Made by a program: the position numbers and the translations under genes
NCBI GenBank assembly: GCA_020747065.1
Contig: JAGMVK010000011.1
Coordinates: 1,302,001 to 1,366,000 of the forward strand
Length of the DNA: 64,000 nt
Direction: 5' to 3'
From: Cadophora sp. MPI-SDFR-AT-0126
Taxonomy: Eukaryota; Ascomycota; Leotiomycetes; Helotiales; Ploettnerulaceae
Notes under the pieces: generated by a model
Databases searched by the model: none
Seen by the model: the letters and a program-made list of their open reading frames with translations, nothing else
What the model was told of the DNA's origin: nothing
Shown here: in pieces, positions 46,994 through 60,013 of the stretch
How the letters are laid out: each line of letters begins with the position of its first letter
Position numbering within the stretch: the first letter of the stretch is position 1

Positions 46994-49530
46994 ATGGAGA
47001 TGGGGTTGCTATGACTTGGTGGCTTCTGATATGTTGTCTGGACGTCTCGCCGACTTGTTGGAGTTGATCATCTTTGCTGCCAGCTCTTCCTGAGTTTTGT
47101 TTCTCAAGCTGGAACTACACCTTCCCAGTTCTTGATCGTGCAGACTCGGAGGTCTTCAAAAGTTTGGGCATGGCGTTCATGGAGGCTGCCAGAAGTCATT
47201 TTTAGGACATTGACGTTGGCCTTGAGATTTGGTGCCATCTTGACTTGTATCTATCTTATTCACATCGTCTCTTCCCTTTTGTTTCATTTCGTCCAAAACA
47301 CAAAAGAACACACACACATATATATATACACAATTTCAGTAGTCGAGAATAATATTAATGAAACAAAAAAACATATCAAAAGCTTATAAGCCCAACCGGT
47401 AGCAGAGCCTCAGCCTCACGCGGCCTCCACTCGAACCATCCTTTTACCACGTGTAGCATGTCTCGCATCGACGAACAGGACCGGCCTCGTCTATTCCATT
47501 CTACTGGTCCCATGAAATATTAAAGCTCAAGGCTCGATTGAACGTATCTACGCATGCATCTAATCTCTACTCTACTCGCCTCAACTCGACTCCACTCAGC
47601 CTGGCGCATATTCCCTCCTTCTCTCCCTCCCACGCGCTTCTTCACCACTCCATAACATATCTACTGCAGGACACCCTCTCCTGCACTCAGCCAAAGCACA
47701 TAAACCTCAAACCCAAGCCACAGTTCCATTTCCTTCCGTTTCCTGGCCTTCCTTGCCTTGCATTATTGCACTCCCCCTACCTCCCTATGGCAAGCAATAC
47801 CCCGCACCGAACTGCACCGCACCGTACCGCAAAGCTGCATTTGCTTTCTGGCGCATATGTGCGTCCTCGTGCGTGCGTGCGTGCGTGCGTTCGTGGGGAC
47901 AAGGGTTCAGTATCTGTATGCAAGCAAGCGCTGGCTTCTCAGCCAATACTCTGGGTTTTGATGGGCACGTCTGGTTTTATATATACATGTGTGTGTGTTT
48001 ATTTAGGTTTGTGATTGTATGTCGCATTTGGTTTTGATAAGTTCTAGAATAGTATATTGAGAGCTTGAGTATTGGGAGCTTGGACATGGATTTTTCTTCT
48101 GGACGTTATCTTTCTTGGCTTGGGTGACTGGATGGATGGGTCATGGAGGAGGGAAGGGAAGGCAAGGGAGGAAGGTTCGTGAATTGGAATGGGCGGTCGA
48201 GATGCGCTGTCACGTATTGTATTGTTGTCTACCCCGCCTTCCTCGGGACGATTGAGGGCCCCCACACTTCCAATTCGATCGAACTGCCTTCTCGCTCAAA
48301 AAGATACATGACGATGTATTTCATATGAACAAGCCCCAAACTGTCAGAATGATCAAAAATGAAACTGAATGATCCGCTCGTAGATACAATACGGTACGAT
48401 GATGCGTTGCGTGAGACTTGGTGGGATGGCAGCTCTGTTAAGTCGGAGGAGGAGCGCAGTGGTGGGGTTAGCGGGGTAGGCTGGGCTGGGCTGAGGAAGT
48501 GGGATTGGAGTGGGAGAGCCTCGCACTCGCGCTACATCCTTCGAAATCCTCTGCTCGCTGGTTCCCGCGTATGGCGACAGCTAAAGCTAAAGTTATGCTG
48601 GGGTGTAGGACCTTGGTTGAGTTGACATGTACATGGATGTGGATGTGTTGTGATGGATTATGACGGCTTCTACTCTTTGCTTGAGGGGATTTCTCCTTCT
48701 TCGAGAGTGAGGGAAAGAGTAAGAGTAAATGGGTGAGTGATATCGACTCATTCATAAGCATCAACTTTTCTTACATCTTACGCCCGCATAACGTCAAGTA
48801 TTCCATTTGTTCTTACCGTCAGACAGGCTGGTAGCCTCAACAACCAGGAGAAGAGACAGAGAGAGCCTCGCCGCAAATCAAATAAGCCGTACGAGTTACA
48901 TGTCCCGACTTGAATCCCCTCCCTCGTCACACAGTAGTGCAGTAGTGTTGATAAGTAGCGAAATGGCGTAACGCGGAAAGGGATTGGAGGAGAGATCTGC
49001 GATGTTCGGCAGTACCCACGAAACGAAACGTAGTGCCATGCAGGTGATCCTAAACAGAAGCCCTTACTGTACCATACCAAGAGTTGTTTGGAGTGCAAGG
49101 AAGGGAAGAGGCTAAAAGAGAGTGGAGGGAAGCCAGAAGAAGAAGCTAACAGAGGAGTTGAGCAGAGAAGAGTTTCCCGCCGTAGCAGCGCAGATCTGGA
49201 TGTGGGTTATGGAAAGCGATGTACTATTGGTGAAGAGTTGTGGAGTTGACAGAAGTCGGAAGTTGATGATTGGAAGGGGTTTATTGGTACAATTACTACC
49301 TAGGTATGGTATCCATTCTTGAAATCCTGGACTTCTGTATGGTGAAGCTGCATGCAAGATGCAAGTCTGAGGATGGGATGAGCCTTGAGAGGCTGCTTCT
49401 ACCGAGCATGGGCTTCAGTGAGGGCAGATAGATGTCAGACGAGTCGGGGAAGCACAGCGGGTTCACCGCTGAAACATTGCAACGTGTAGATCAGCCGTGC
49501 CGATTGGCTCAGGAACCAGGACAGGATGGG

Positions 49531-49551
49531 GATAGGATAGGATAGGATAGG
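49531..49551. repeat. (GGATA)n pentamer repeat
   Basis: Four GATAG/GGATA units in a row. They are the reverse complement of the (CCTAT)n run at 14653-14670. Confidence 0.75.
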
Positions 49552-51920
49552 ACAGACGACTGATGGCTTGATGGCTTGATGAGGGAGGGGATAGGACGAA
49601 GAGAGTGATGGATGGATGGGCCATGCATTCGGGCCTGAAAAGCCTCTTTTGGGGGATTCTGCTGCTCTGAATGGTTATTTGTATATCCTGGACCCCTCGT
49701 GCGTAGGGCCAGATCCCGCTGGCCTGCTTTAGAGGGGGAAAGAAGAGGGTGTGCTGAGGTTTGTGATGAGAGAAAAAAGAGCCCCCATCACATCCCGTCA
49801 CATCACAGACTGATAGCCTTATCACATCTGTACTCTACAGTACAGTCGATGAGGCTGCTATTTTTACGGGCGGTTAGAGAGCCACCAAGAGGATGAGAGG
49901 GGTATTTTTAGTGATGAGCTATGATGACGGTGAGGGGATAGTGATGAGTGAGTGACGGCGAGGCTAGAGCTGAGATGGAAGAATACGGTAGCTAGTAAGA
50001 CCTTTCATGGCAGTGCAGAAATGAGAATGCTACCGTATGTTGAGTAAGGTAAGGTAAAGTAAAGTAGAGTACGAATGGTAACGGCCGGCAGATCTGGATC
50101 TGGATCTGAATCCGATTCAAAGGATACCACTGCTTCGACCAATTCTGTTTGGCTGTGGAGCTTGCTTGAAAAGGGGAAGTGCGGCCTTTCTTCGACCTGT
50201 GGCCTATCGAGGGCCTGCAGCAACACGACCTGCTTCCTACGTGGAGGTCTCATGCACCTCAGGACCTTCTTCTTGGCCTGTTGCTCTTCCTACTGGTCAA
50301 GCATCGCCAATAGAATGGAATGTTTGTTGATCTAAGTTGCTGCTCGTGCCATGTTGTTGATTGTAGTGTGATGTGATCTGCTGGTGATGTTTCCTTGGTT
50401 GGTGCTGGTATTGTACAAGTGGATTGTGGTCCAATAATTGTTGAACAGCACAGCGATTTTGAGTACCGTACCAGGTTCTTGGGGAGGGGATATGGTTTCT
50501 GGTTTACCGGTATTTGGATTTATCCAGTGCATCGATTTGTTGCTTGATGTTCCGAAGTTCCGATTACAATGAGTCCAGTCTGTTCAGTTCTGGTACTGGA
50601 TATCTTGCAAAGCCTACCTTAATCAGCTGTACTGTACATCTCAAATCACAACACACTCTCCAGCTGAACTCCGAGGCTCAGACTTCGTTTAGCTGATACT
50701 GAACTCTCCACAATTCCATAAGTGGCATCATACAACGCTGCTGAGACTGAATATCCGAAGTCGTGCCTACTGGTGCTTCAAATCTGAACCTCGTCGAGCT
50801 GGACCCTCCACTTTTCAGATTAGATGTCCAGGTTGCCTGCCAGCTGGGCCATGATGTTACCCAGCTCACGTCGTTTGATTCCATCAGGAGTAATGCGTGA
50901 GACGGACGTTACTGAAAGAGATCCTACTCCGCTGTGCTGCAGGTCTGTACAGCTTCACTTCACATCAGGGCAATCAATATTCGGACTATCGGTTCGGTCT
51001 GGTCTGGTCAGATCAGACCAGGCTGCCACCAAAATAGAGACCTCCTTTGTATCTTGACCGCGAGAGAGGACGTCAACGTCGTATCGTCTCCATGGTCTTC
51101 GTTGATCGAACTTCCCTTCCTTTTGCACTGCCATTGCCCGACTCGTAAGGCTCGATGCCCGCTCTTTTGTCGTGAAATGCTCATCTTTGCCCGAGACTTT
51201 GAGGCGGAAGATGTCTAATTAATGCTTTTGATACTCGGGCTGCCTCATCATCGCCCTGCTCGAGGCTGCAGGTAGTGCATGTCGACACAACAACAAGCAT
51301 TGGCAGCGAACTGAAGCACCGTACATTCACCTCCGACGCAGGCCTGTCTGCCAGGCCATACACCGCCTGTTCTGGTTGTCTGGTCACTATTCGCAGACCA
51401 CCTGCTGGGCCTGGCCCCATCTTGACCAGTCGATGTCAACAGTACCTGCACAGTGAAGCCCAAGCCAATGCAGCAGTGTCTGTCTCTCTTTCTCCCGTCT
51501 TCTTCGGCAGCCCCTCTGCTTCTTCCAGTCCTCGGGAATTCATGACCTCACGTCTAAACTGCGCATTGCATTGCATTGCTTTGCTTTGCATTCTTTTGCT
51601 TTGCTTGTTCATGTCTTACAAGACTTGAAGGCGAATTTGTCATTGCCACCGAAGATTCTACTGTGCCTATTCTACTTCCACTCTGGATCTAGGTTACCTT
51701 CCTGCTGACGAAGAACGCTGCTGCGGTTGTGCTGAGTCAACCTGACTCGCAAGCATTTTCGCCATTAGTCTGGTCGGTCTTAGGCGGCAACCGTAATTTG
51801 ATTCTTAACCGAGCGACGCCCGTGACCTCATACGCCTCTTCCGTCTGCTCCATCCCGTCTTTTGACAGCTACAGCACGGATGACTTTAAGCACCAAGTCT
51901 GCTAGCTGTCCATTGGAAGA

Positions 51921-51955
51921 GACCTGACCTGACCAGACCAGACCAGACCAGACCA
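51921..51955. repeat. (GACCT)2-(GACCA)4-5 pentamer repeat
   Basis: Two GACCT units pass into several GACCA units. It is non-coding and lies about 450 bp upstream of the J-domain protein start. Confidence 0.8.
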
Positions 51956-52402
51956 TCTCCCCAGCCAGGAACCCTCGCCATCATCGCTCGCTCGCTCCAT
52001 CCCGCTCCCGCCATTGCCTACTCTGTTCTGTCTACGTCCTCTGATCTTGCTTGCTTTGCACTGCACAGCCAGACATCGATTCTACAACCAACTGAGACTG
52101 TCCACAACTGCGTGATTAATCGATTCCATTCCAACCGGCCCCCGAGGTCTCGTCCGCTTCCTAATCATCCGACAACTACTTCCACTCTTTCTTTTAATAC
52201 AAGACCGCTTGTTTTGTTGACTGTATTACATACCCCATTCACCGATCATTCCACCACCTACGACACCACCAGTTACCATGCAATAGACTCTTCTGCTCGC
52301 CCCTTCGAGCAACCACTACACCCTCAACACCCTCATACGAACTCCTCTCACCCTCATAATTCGTTGCCACTCGAACGCTGAGGTCAGCTCCTCTTCATAA
52401 TC

Positions 52403-54295
52403 ATGAATTCGACACTTCCCCCGGATCCGTACAAGCTGCTAGGAGTTACGAAGGACGCCAAACTACCAGAGATCCGGAGTGCCCACCGGAAACTGGTCCT
52501 CAAATGCCATCCAGACAAGGTGCAGGACGCCGCCCTGAAGGCTATCAAGCAAGATGAGTTCCAGAAGGTGCAACAAGCCTACGAGCTGCTCAGCGATGAT
52601 GCGAAGAGGTTACAGTACGATGAACAGGTCAAGTTGTTTGAGTTGCGGAAGGAGATGGGACGTGGCAACCCGACGCCCAGGAGCAATCCATTCGAGTACG
52701 AAGTCAAGACTGCTGAGCCTCGAGCGAATTCCTACGGACGCCCCAAGGTGTACTCCTATCCTACATCAGCACCGAGACCGAACGAGGAGGTGTATGAGGA
52801 CAGACATGTGCCCAGGAAATCTGCAAGCAACGAGTCTGCGTCGGATCGGAAACGTGCTGCGATGAAGGACGAGGAAATGCGATACCGGGAAGCCGCTGCT
52901 CGGAAGATGGAAGATGAGAGACAGAGGCAAAAGGAGAGGGAGCGAGAATCAACGAAGAGAGCTCATAGGGAGAAGAAGAAGTCCAGTGACAAGGACAGGA
53001 GGAAAGGCACAGAGGAAAAGGTGCGATCTCGACATGCCACCTATGTCGAGGACGATTCTTCAGACGACGAGCTTCGTAGAAGTGCGGCAAGAGCCGAGGC
53101 TATTAGAAACGCAGAGTGGAAACAAAGGCAGCGAATTGAAGAAGAGATCAGAATTCGCGAGGCCGAAGCCGCCGCTGCTCGCCATGCCCATGAACATCAA
53201 CGTCCCAAGGAGGCTCCCATGAATGAGAAGTGGAACGGACATAAGGATTTTGCAGGCGCGTACATGATGGCTGCGCGCCGAAAGGTTGCACCACTGGAAA
53301 CCGAACTTCCAGGACATCCAGGAATGCCACGAAGAGCTGAGACGTTCTCGGCTTCTTCAACGCCTGCCTATGTCCGATATACTACAACTCAGCAGCCACA
53401 GTACAGTGATGACGACATGCCTAAACGTTCATCCGCGGGACGAAAGGAGTCAAGTAGAAGATCCTCGGAGACACCAGCTGTACGACCAGAGAAGTCATCG
53501 AGAAGAAGATCACCAGCAGCGCCTACCAGTGACCCTTATATTGTGGAGCCGCCCTCGCCAACAAGTGCCCCTCGGGCGAAACCACCTCTCCAAACTTACA
53601 GTTCAGCACCTCCCGTCTTCGCACGAGAGCCGCCCAGTCGATCAAAGACTCAAGATTATCCCCGGAAAGAAGCCCCAATGCCTTCTCTTCCAAGAGCAGC
53701 AACATTCCAATCCGGGGATCGACCTAGAGCCAGCGGGAGCAGTAAGTTGAGACAACAGTTCAGTTCGGACTCAGAGCCTGATTCTCCTGTATACCAACAA
53801 TCACCTCGACCTCGCAGTCCTCCGCCAACTCGTCGAAGCGAACCAACTCGCTACGTCGTCGAGAATGGCAAGACAATCCCCGTCGCAACACCCCGCCCTC
53901 ATCGCTCTGAAATGCGGGATGACTACCCCCAAGACCGTAGTGAATCTCCACGTGGTACACCGGCGAGACCTCCTATCTCTCGGAATCCACCCAGTAGTGA
54001 GCGACCTCGCGCGAGTCGCTCGCAATCAACAACTTACTACCAGGCTGAACCCGAACCGATTGTGCTCACTGCACGACCTAAGTTGAATCGGGAAGGAAGT
54101 GGTCAGAGAGGAAGCTCGAGAGGTCCAACTGGCGGTGGAGCTTATTTTGATAATGTCTCTTATGGCACAAAATATCAACCCGAGCATGTTATCTATTCGT
54201 CCCATGCTGCAGGCCTTCAAGACTATGGACGCCGAGGCAGCGACGGCCGGGACAATAGAGATTACTACGCGCGAGGAACACCTCTTTACACTTGA
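52403..54295 (+). CDS. J-domain protein with long disordered tail
   Basis: A single-exon protein of 630 residues. Residues 9-73 form a complete J domain: PYKLLGV start, helix II, HPD at 36-38 and the YELLSDDAKRLQYD end. This would stimulate the ATPase of an Hsp70 partner. The rest is charged and disordered. A Glu/Arg/Lys-rich helical stretch (about 150-300; for example REAAARKMEDERQRQKERE) may be a long single helix or coiled coil, and a Ser/Pro/Arg-rich tail follows. There is no Gly/Phe region and no CxxCxGxG zinc-finger repeats, so it is a class III (DNAJC) protein. The Arg/Ser-rich composition suggests a nuclear or RNA-processing setting, which is only an inference. The HPD motif is intact. 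Its long leader carries an upstream frame ending 21 nt before the ATG. Confidence 0.9.
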   Translation: MNSTLPPDPYKLLGVTKDAKLPEIRSAHRKLVLKCHPDKVQDAALKAIKQDEFQKVQQAYELLSDDAKRLQYDEQVKLFELRKEMGRGNPTPRSNPFEYEVKTAEPRANSYGRPKVYSYPTSAPRPNEEVYEDRHVPRKSASNESASDRKRAAMKDEEMRYREAAARKMEDERQRQKERERESTKRAHREKKKSSDKDRRKGTEEKVRSRHATYVEDDSSDDELRRSAARAEAIRNAEWKQRQRIEEEIRIREAEAAAARHAHEHQRPKEAPMNEKWNGHKDFAGAYMMAARRKVAPLETELPGHPGMPRRAETFSASSTPAYVRYTTTQQPQYSDDDMPKRSSAGRKESSRRSSETPAVRPEKSSRRRSPAAPTSDPYIVEPPSPTSAPRAKPPLQTYSSAPPVFAREPPSRSKTQDYPRKEAPMPSLPRAATFQSGDRPRASGSSKLRQQFSSDSEPDSPVYQQSPRPRSPPPTRRSEPTRYVVENGKTIPVATPRPHRSEMRDDYPQDRSESPRGTPARPPISRNPPSSERPRASRSQSTTYYQAEPEPIVLTARPKLNREGSGQRGSSRGPTGGGAYFDNVSYGTKYQPEHVIYSSHAAGLQDYGRRGSDGRDNRDYYARGTPLYT

Positions 54296-57200
54296 GAGCA
54301 TCTCTTCAAGCTGCAAACATGCTCTCTTCTCCAAATTCTCCATTCTTTGGAGCGCACATATTACACCCCTCAATTTTAATTGAGATTCTCTTCGAGGAGG
54401 AATCTTCCTCAGACGAGATGTTCAATTCTTGTACACGCTTACAATATGAAAACCATGACACAGTAACGACCCGCTTTTCCGATCTCCTCAGTTGAGAAGG
54501 CTTTTCCCAAATTTTTCATGAACGAACGACCAAGGTACGAAAGAAAACCACAAATGCATATACGACACGACGAACACGACAGGCGCAGCGCAGCATAGTT
54601 AAGGGACACAACCCCTTCTCATTGATCATTTGCCGTTCGGACATTCGTTGAAACTTTTGCTACGGCAGTGCGCGGGATGTACTACATCATGCATGCATGC
54701 TGATTTGCGTGGGTCGGTCACAGTCGTTTATTTGAAGTGTTTTCTGCGTTTGATTTTGATCGCTCGATTCGTTCGCTGTTGTATTTTACTCTTCCACAAA
54801 CACACATACGCTCCTTTCTCGTCTTTTGCGAGCGAGAGAGAAGGAGCGAGGAGCCAGTCCTGGGATGAATTGGTGGGTTGGGACTGGATGGATATACGGA
54901 GTTTGTCTTTTTCTCGCTGGTGGGGTGATGAGAGATTTCGAGATGTCAAACTCTCGGATTTCAGATCTAGGGGGTGAGGGGAAGGAGAGGAGAAATGGGG
55001 ATAGGTCATGTGGAAGGGAGAGAGACTTGGTGGATGAAGTTGCAGAGTGGATTGATACGATGTGACGACGAGATGAATGATTGATCATGATGAGCCCGTC
55101 TATTTACTTGCCTGTCTGTAACCTCACTGCTATGCTATGCTAGCTAGCACCAGCTTAGCTACGCGCAAGCGTGAGCGAACCAACTTGAGCATTTCAATGG
55201 AGTTCTTTTTCACTTCTCTGAATCATACGGATCAAGGTCTACTGCGTCATTCGCTTGCTTGAGATCTGATGATCGGGTGATCAGTGATTTGGTCTGTATG
55301 AGTGCTGCTATGAGTAGGTCCTGCTGATTGCTGACTGACAGACTACTACGAGGCGAGAGGAAAGAGGTAAGGACCGCGCGACAATAATCTGGGACCGAGT
55401 GGAAAGGTGAGTAAGTGGGATATGTAAGCCGAAAATTGTGCATTGCGGGCAATAGCAGCAGCAAGCGAAGCTACTCCAGTCCATCCATCTATCCAGCAAG
55501 TTCACCATCACCACACCACTATCACACCACCCTCACGAGTAGTCAAGCACTCTCGAGCCCAAGCACCCTCACTCATTTCTTCCCTCCCCCCTTCCTCGGG
55601 AGATCGACAATTAGACAGAACGATCTACCTGACCTACCTGACCTGTCAATCCGGTGATCAATCTAGTATCCAGGTTGCGTTTCGTTGCGTTTGCGTTATT
55701 TCCTCCAGTCCTCACTCACTCCACTATATGTTCCTTTTTCTAATGCCGTACCGGGCCGGCAAGATTCGGTAGTGGCAGTGGCACGCTTGCAATTGACTTC
55801 GTGAGCCGTCCAGGTTCTAGGGAGCGAGCTTCACCGCTTAGAGCAGGGAAGGACCTCCTTTATCTCGGGCCCGGTTTGTGGTGGATTTGGGATAGCAGGT
55901 GATAGATAGATAGATGAGGGGGAGATAGGTTGGTGGATAGCTTGTCGTTGGTTGACTGTCAGTGCAAGTTTTTCCCGTTGGGCGGTTTCGTTTCTTTATG
56001 TGGCGTTTGGTGTTTGTGTTTTGTTTTTTTGGGTCGGCTATTGATTTTGGTGCTTGGAGGTGGCGGGATGCTTGAATGTGTTTTTGTTCACTTGCATAGC
56101 TGGTCAGGGCCATAGAGGTGTCTACCTGTATATTTGCATACTTACCGGATGATACTACATCTGTTCCAAGAGGTTGAGAGTGACAAGTGTCAGTGGTATC
56201 ATGCTTCGCTAGTTTCAGCTGGCGAAGGAAGAAGTGGATATGTCGAAGACAAATCGTCTGCTCTGCTATTCTATAGGATGTGCCAATACCGTGGTGGGTC
56301 GAGATGGTGAGCTAGGTCTGGACCTGTAGGTCTTGACTCTTGCTACAGCACGTGGAAGGAAGAACGAAGAACAAGTTGCAGGAGGAACAAACTGGAGGGG
56401 TCGATGCTGCCCAGTTCTGTAGCTGTAACCGATCGATCGATACTGACACATGCAGAGCATCTGACCGGTGTGTTAGGTCGGTACGTAGTTGACAGTTTGT
56501 CGTGCCTGCAAGTTGAAAGTGACGGTGTAGGGTTTTCAGGTGATAGAGAGTATATGTAGAGACTCACCGATACGATGAATTCCCACAATGAAGGAGCCTC
56601 CTCAATATCTACCTTGTCCCCAATCTTTGTGCATCTGCCTGATTCTTAGAGCAAATTAGAGCAAAAGAGCTCAATCCCTCGAGCTTCCTCCATGTCATCA
56701 GCCCTACCTTTCCTCTTCTTCGCATTTCCCCTTACCTTTACTTTCTGTCCTACTATCCGGTGCTTCTCTACCCCCATTCAATTCGGGAAGTGAGTGGAGC
56801 AGAGTGGAGACTTCATGTACAGCGCACACTCTACCCGCAGTACCCCACCGCCTTCGGCGAATTTGCTTACTCTGATTTTTGCTTTTTTTTCTTCGGATTT
56901 TTAATTACGTATATGATGAATCTTGAGCGGGGAATCCTGGTGTCGATCGTGTATTTGAAGTCTGTTTATTTTGCTTTTTTGTCTCTTAGGATGGGACGGA
57001 TTGAGCTTGAGCTAGCTTGCTCCCTATCAAAAGTGGAGTGGAGATTTGAATAGGCGGTGAGTGGGGTAAGTGGCATAGCTGTGTAATAAAAAGAAAGGGA
57101 CGATGAGATCACCGTCTTCAACTTGAGTAGCCTTGTAACGTAAGATGTCAGTTTCGATACAAGAACGTAGTATCGTGAGAGGTTGGGGGTGTTGGTTGAC

Positions 57201-57781
57201 TTTTTCTCGCTGGATCTGGATATCACAGCCGCAATCGGGATTGGCGAAGCCACCTCTCCCTAACTAGTTTTAAAATTGGGAGAAGATTCATACTGTATCA
57301 CAGAGCTACCCTGTGACTATCGCTGAACCTATGGTGAAAGCCGACTACCAGATGTGTTTCACGGTCTGTACCTCCAACCAGTAGCGGCGTATTTATTATA
57401 TCAAAAAATCGAACAGAGCGAAACGCGTTGTTTTGTCTCACCACTTCAATATGAGTATATCCATCTACGCCATTCCAGATGATATGGAGTTGTTACCACT
57501 CACCGCTCGGTGATCGCGGTCGCTCTATCTCGCGTCTTTCTTCACTTTGCTTTGGCAGTAGGGACTTTTTTGTTGATGCGTTTGTTGATTCTCAAGATTA
57601 AGCGAGGTGGATGGGAGCGACTGCCCACGGTAGCCTCTTGACATCCAGTGTAGACCCTTATGAGACACCAAATAAATAAGTAAGGTCGGACACTAATCGC
57701 TCTTTGCGTTTATGAGTGTCTATATATTTGCTGGCTCAATGGGCAGTACCCTGTATTCCCACCCACCTCGCTTCCCATTAT
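54296..57781. other. 3.5-kb gene-free space
   Basis: Convergent space between the J-protein gene and the GH79 gene. Frames up to 115 codons have no motifs. A short (ACCTG)n-like run lies near 55,626-55,645. No transposon ends were seen. Confidence 0.5.
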
Positions 57782-59637
57782 TTACTTTCCCCCTCGCTGC
57801 ACAATAACAGCTTCCGAAGCATACATCCTCACAACACCACCCTCAATCCCCTCCCAAGTCTCGTTGCCAACCAACTTACCCACACCATCAACATACTGTC
57901 CTCCCCACGTGGTCCCATTCTTGGCGATCGTATTCGCACTCGTAAGGCGCTTGACCTGGATGTTCTTGCCAAGGACCGGCGACAAATCTACATATTTCAC
58001 TGGGCGTAACTTTGCCGTACCATTGTGGAAGTGCGTGTTCAGAATAACCATCTTTTGAAGCCGGGAGCCGCTGTAGATGGCGTAGTGGGCAAGGTCGTAG
58101 GTGTCGAGCGAGGCGACGCGGTGGATGCTGGGGTTTCTGATGTTGGATACGACATCGGCTGTGAAGAGCATGCTGTAGTATCTGCAAAGGTTTCAGCTAT
58201 GTATCCAAGAATGGACCAGGATCTGGCCCCTTTCACTCCCTCTAAGAACATCTTTCTGTCGGTAAAGATGATCACAGACAGAGTAGAAGGCATGGGTTTG
58301 CTTACTGTGGATTGATATGCGCAGGGTATGACTCGTTCAATGCACCTGGCTCCCACATCGAGTAGAAGAAATCGCCTTTTCCATTATGGAAGAAAAGTCT
58401 GTCTGCTCCTAGAGTTGCAAGGTAGAACGAATAGTCGATCATCCAGAGAAGGGCACCCATGGTATTGGATAACCCTTCTTTACCATGACAGGCAACAGTG
58501 TTTGTCTCACCCATGTGGTATGTCGCTCCAATAGACTTTGCGGCGGCGATTTCCCCTACATACGAGGAAAAATACTGAACGGTGAGCATGTGATTCACAT
58601 AGGTTTCGAGGCTCAGTAGTGCTTCATTAGTAGCTATTTAGAGGGTTAGAACTTCCATGAGTAAGTGGTAGGCGATCGTGTTACGTACGTGTGCACCGAT
58701 TTCCCATGTAGGCATGCGAAGATATAATTTTTATCTGTTTAATCTTTGAGATCCCCCACTTGACAGCCTGCACCATCGTGAAGTCTGACACAGTCGCTGG
58801 GTCTGCGGCACTCGACCCGTACTGAAACCTCTTTCCGGATGCCAGCTGTGGTAGCCAGTCAAGTGTTTGTTTGACGTATGCTGCCATCGTCCATGTTGCT
58901 GGGGATCGGTAATTGACTTGCGGCCAGATATAATGATCTGGTTCATTTCCGAGCTCGTAGGCAATCAGCTTGGATTGATCGAGATATTTCAGTGCTCCGG
59001 CAAGTTCTGCTTTTGGTATCTCGACATTGTCTAAAGAGGAAGTACAAGGTCAGACATACGACATCACCCTTGTGTTGAGGCGCGTACCTTGTCCAAGGTT
59101 AAGACCGAATATGTACTTCTGGTTAGAAGGTCCGTTCTCATTCATCACCTCAAACAGTCCTTTGCTATACGTGACATTGACGGCTTCTGAGTTTCCAGAT
59201 TTGAATGTGCTGTTCATAGCCTCTGGGCAGTTCTCGCAAAATTTGGCAATATCCTGTGTATTTCCACCGATGCGAAGGATTGGAGGGACGCCTGACTTGT
59301 CTTGGATGTTTTGAAGCAACTGCTTTGAGTATACATTTGGCGAGCCTGGCGTCCCTAGGAAGTCAACTGCGTAGCAAAATCTGTTTGGTCAGGGAGAGGA
59401 CTCTATGTAGTAGATTATATTTGGGACTTACTCGATTGACATGGATATCAACTGTCGGTCCAGTGGCATTGCCCTTCTTGCCCCAGCAGAGACATCGAAT
59501 GACACTGAAGCATTGGAAGTGCTAATAAGCACCTGCTGCTCAGTGCGTGTTTCGACTTCCAGAGGAGTGGCAGAGACAACTCCTTGCCAGGATACAAGAA
59601 CCAGAGCTACGCACGTAGCAACAAAGAGTTGCGACAT
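57782..59637 (-). CDS. GH79-family glycosidase, beta-glucuronidase-like, secreted
   Basis: Five exons (59637-59432, 59380-59088, 59030-58689, 58633-58306, 58181-57782) give 522 residues; starting at the upstream ATG at 59679 adds 14. The later start is preferred because MSQLFVATCVALVLVSWQGV is a classic signal peptide. The barrel carries the expected catalytic pair: acid/base Glu196 in ELGNEPDHY and nucleophile Glu323 in MGETNTVACHG. The C-terminal 150 residues match the beta-sandwich domain found after the barrel in GH79 glucuronidases. The family removes glucuronic acid or 4-O-methyl-glucuronic acid from plant arabinogalactan proteins and related glycans. NxS/T sites are frequent. The neighbouring genes are a C2H2 factor and a GH127 enzyme on the same strand. 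Which uronic acid it prefers cannot be read off. Confidence 0.9.
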
Positions 59638-59758
59638 TATGATTATCTCCAGAAGGAAGATGATAATTGCAAGCTCCAAAGACTGTCCTAGAAACTATCT
59701 ATGGACGGCAAGGATTCTAGCGACCTGATTCATACTTACTATAATGCGCAAGGTCCTC

Positions 59759-59764
59759 TTATAA
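59759..59764 (-). promoter_or_regulatory. TATA-like box of the GH79 gene
   Basis: TTATAA, read GTTATAAG on the minus strand, lies about 80 bp before the upstream ATG and 122 bp before the preferred one. That spacing favours the downstream start only slightly. Confidence 0.4.
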
Positions 59765-59953
59765 CATCCTGCCTCCTCTCCACTTCTCAATTCGAGGCAT
59801 TGCCGTCGACATCTGCCAGGATGGAATAATCCAAGATCATTTCCTGGGCGTCTGTTGAAGAGTGGGTCAGGGGACTTTTTTCCACCAGTATTGATAAACC
59901 CGACTCTATGCCCCCAGCTAGACGCAGTTCTGATAGGTTTATGACATGCTGCA

Positions 59954-60013
59954 CCCCAGGAACGAAAAGTCAACAAGATCCCCACATCCCCGCACTCCCC
60001 CAACTTCCCCCGC
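59954..60013 (-). promoter_or_regulatory. Cluster of four CreA-type sites (SYGGRG) upstream of GH79
   Basis: On the minus strand the matches are CTGGGG (59954-59959), GTGGGG (59980-59985) and GCGGGG (59988-59993 and 60008-60013). CreA/Mig1 uses SYGGRG to repress genes for plant-polymer breakdown when glucose is present, and closely spaced pairs are typical of functional sites. The cluster lies about 320-375 bp upstream of the GH79 start. Confidence 0.55.

Larger units (their letters stand above)
46994..52402. other. 5.4-kb gene-free space with long pyrimidine-rich leader
   Basis: No gene was recognised. It holds several short tandem repeats: (TGCG)n near 47,872-47,890, GGATA pentamers at 49531-49551 and GACCA pentamers at 51921-51955. 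A hairpin-forming inverted repeat lies at 50999-51021. The final kilobase, rich in CT and ending just before the J-protein ATG, looks like a long fungal promoter and leader. It contains an 89-codon upstream frame (52112-52381). Confidence 0.5.

Noticed and set aside
50999..51021. Inverted repeat CTGGTCTG..CAGACCAG as a terminator or regulatory hairpin
   Set aside because: Eight-base stem with a seven-base loop in repeat-prone sequence and no nearby transcript end. In a eukaryote such a hairpin has no clear role.
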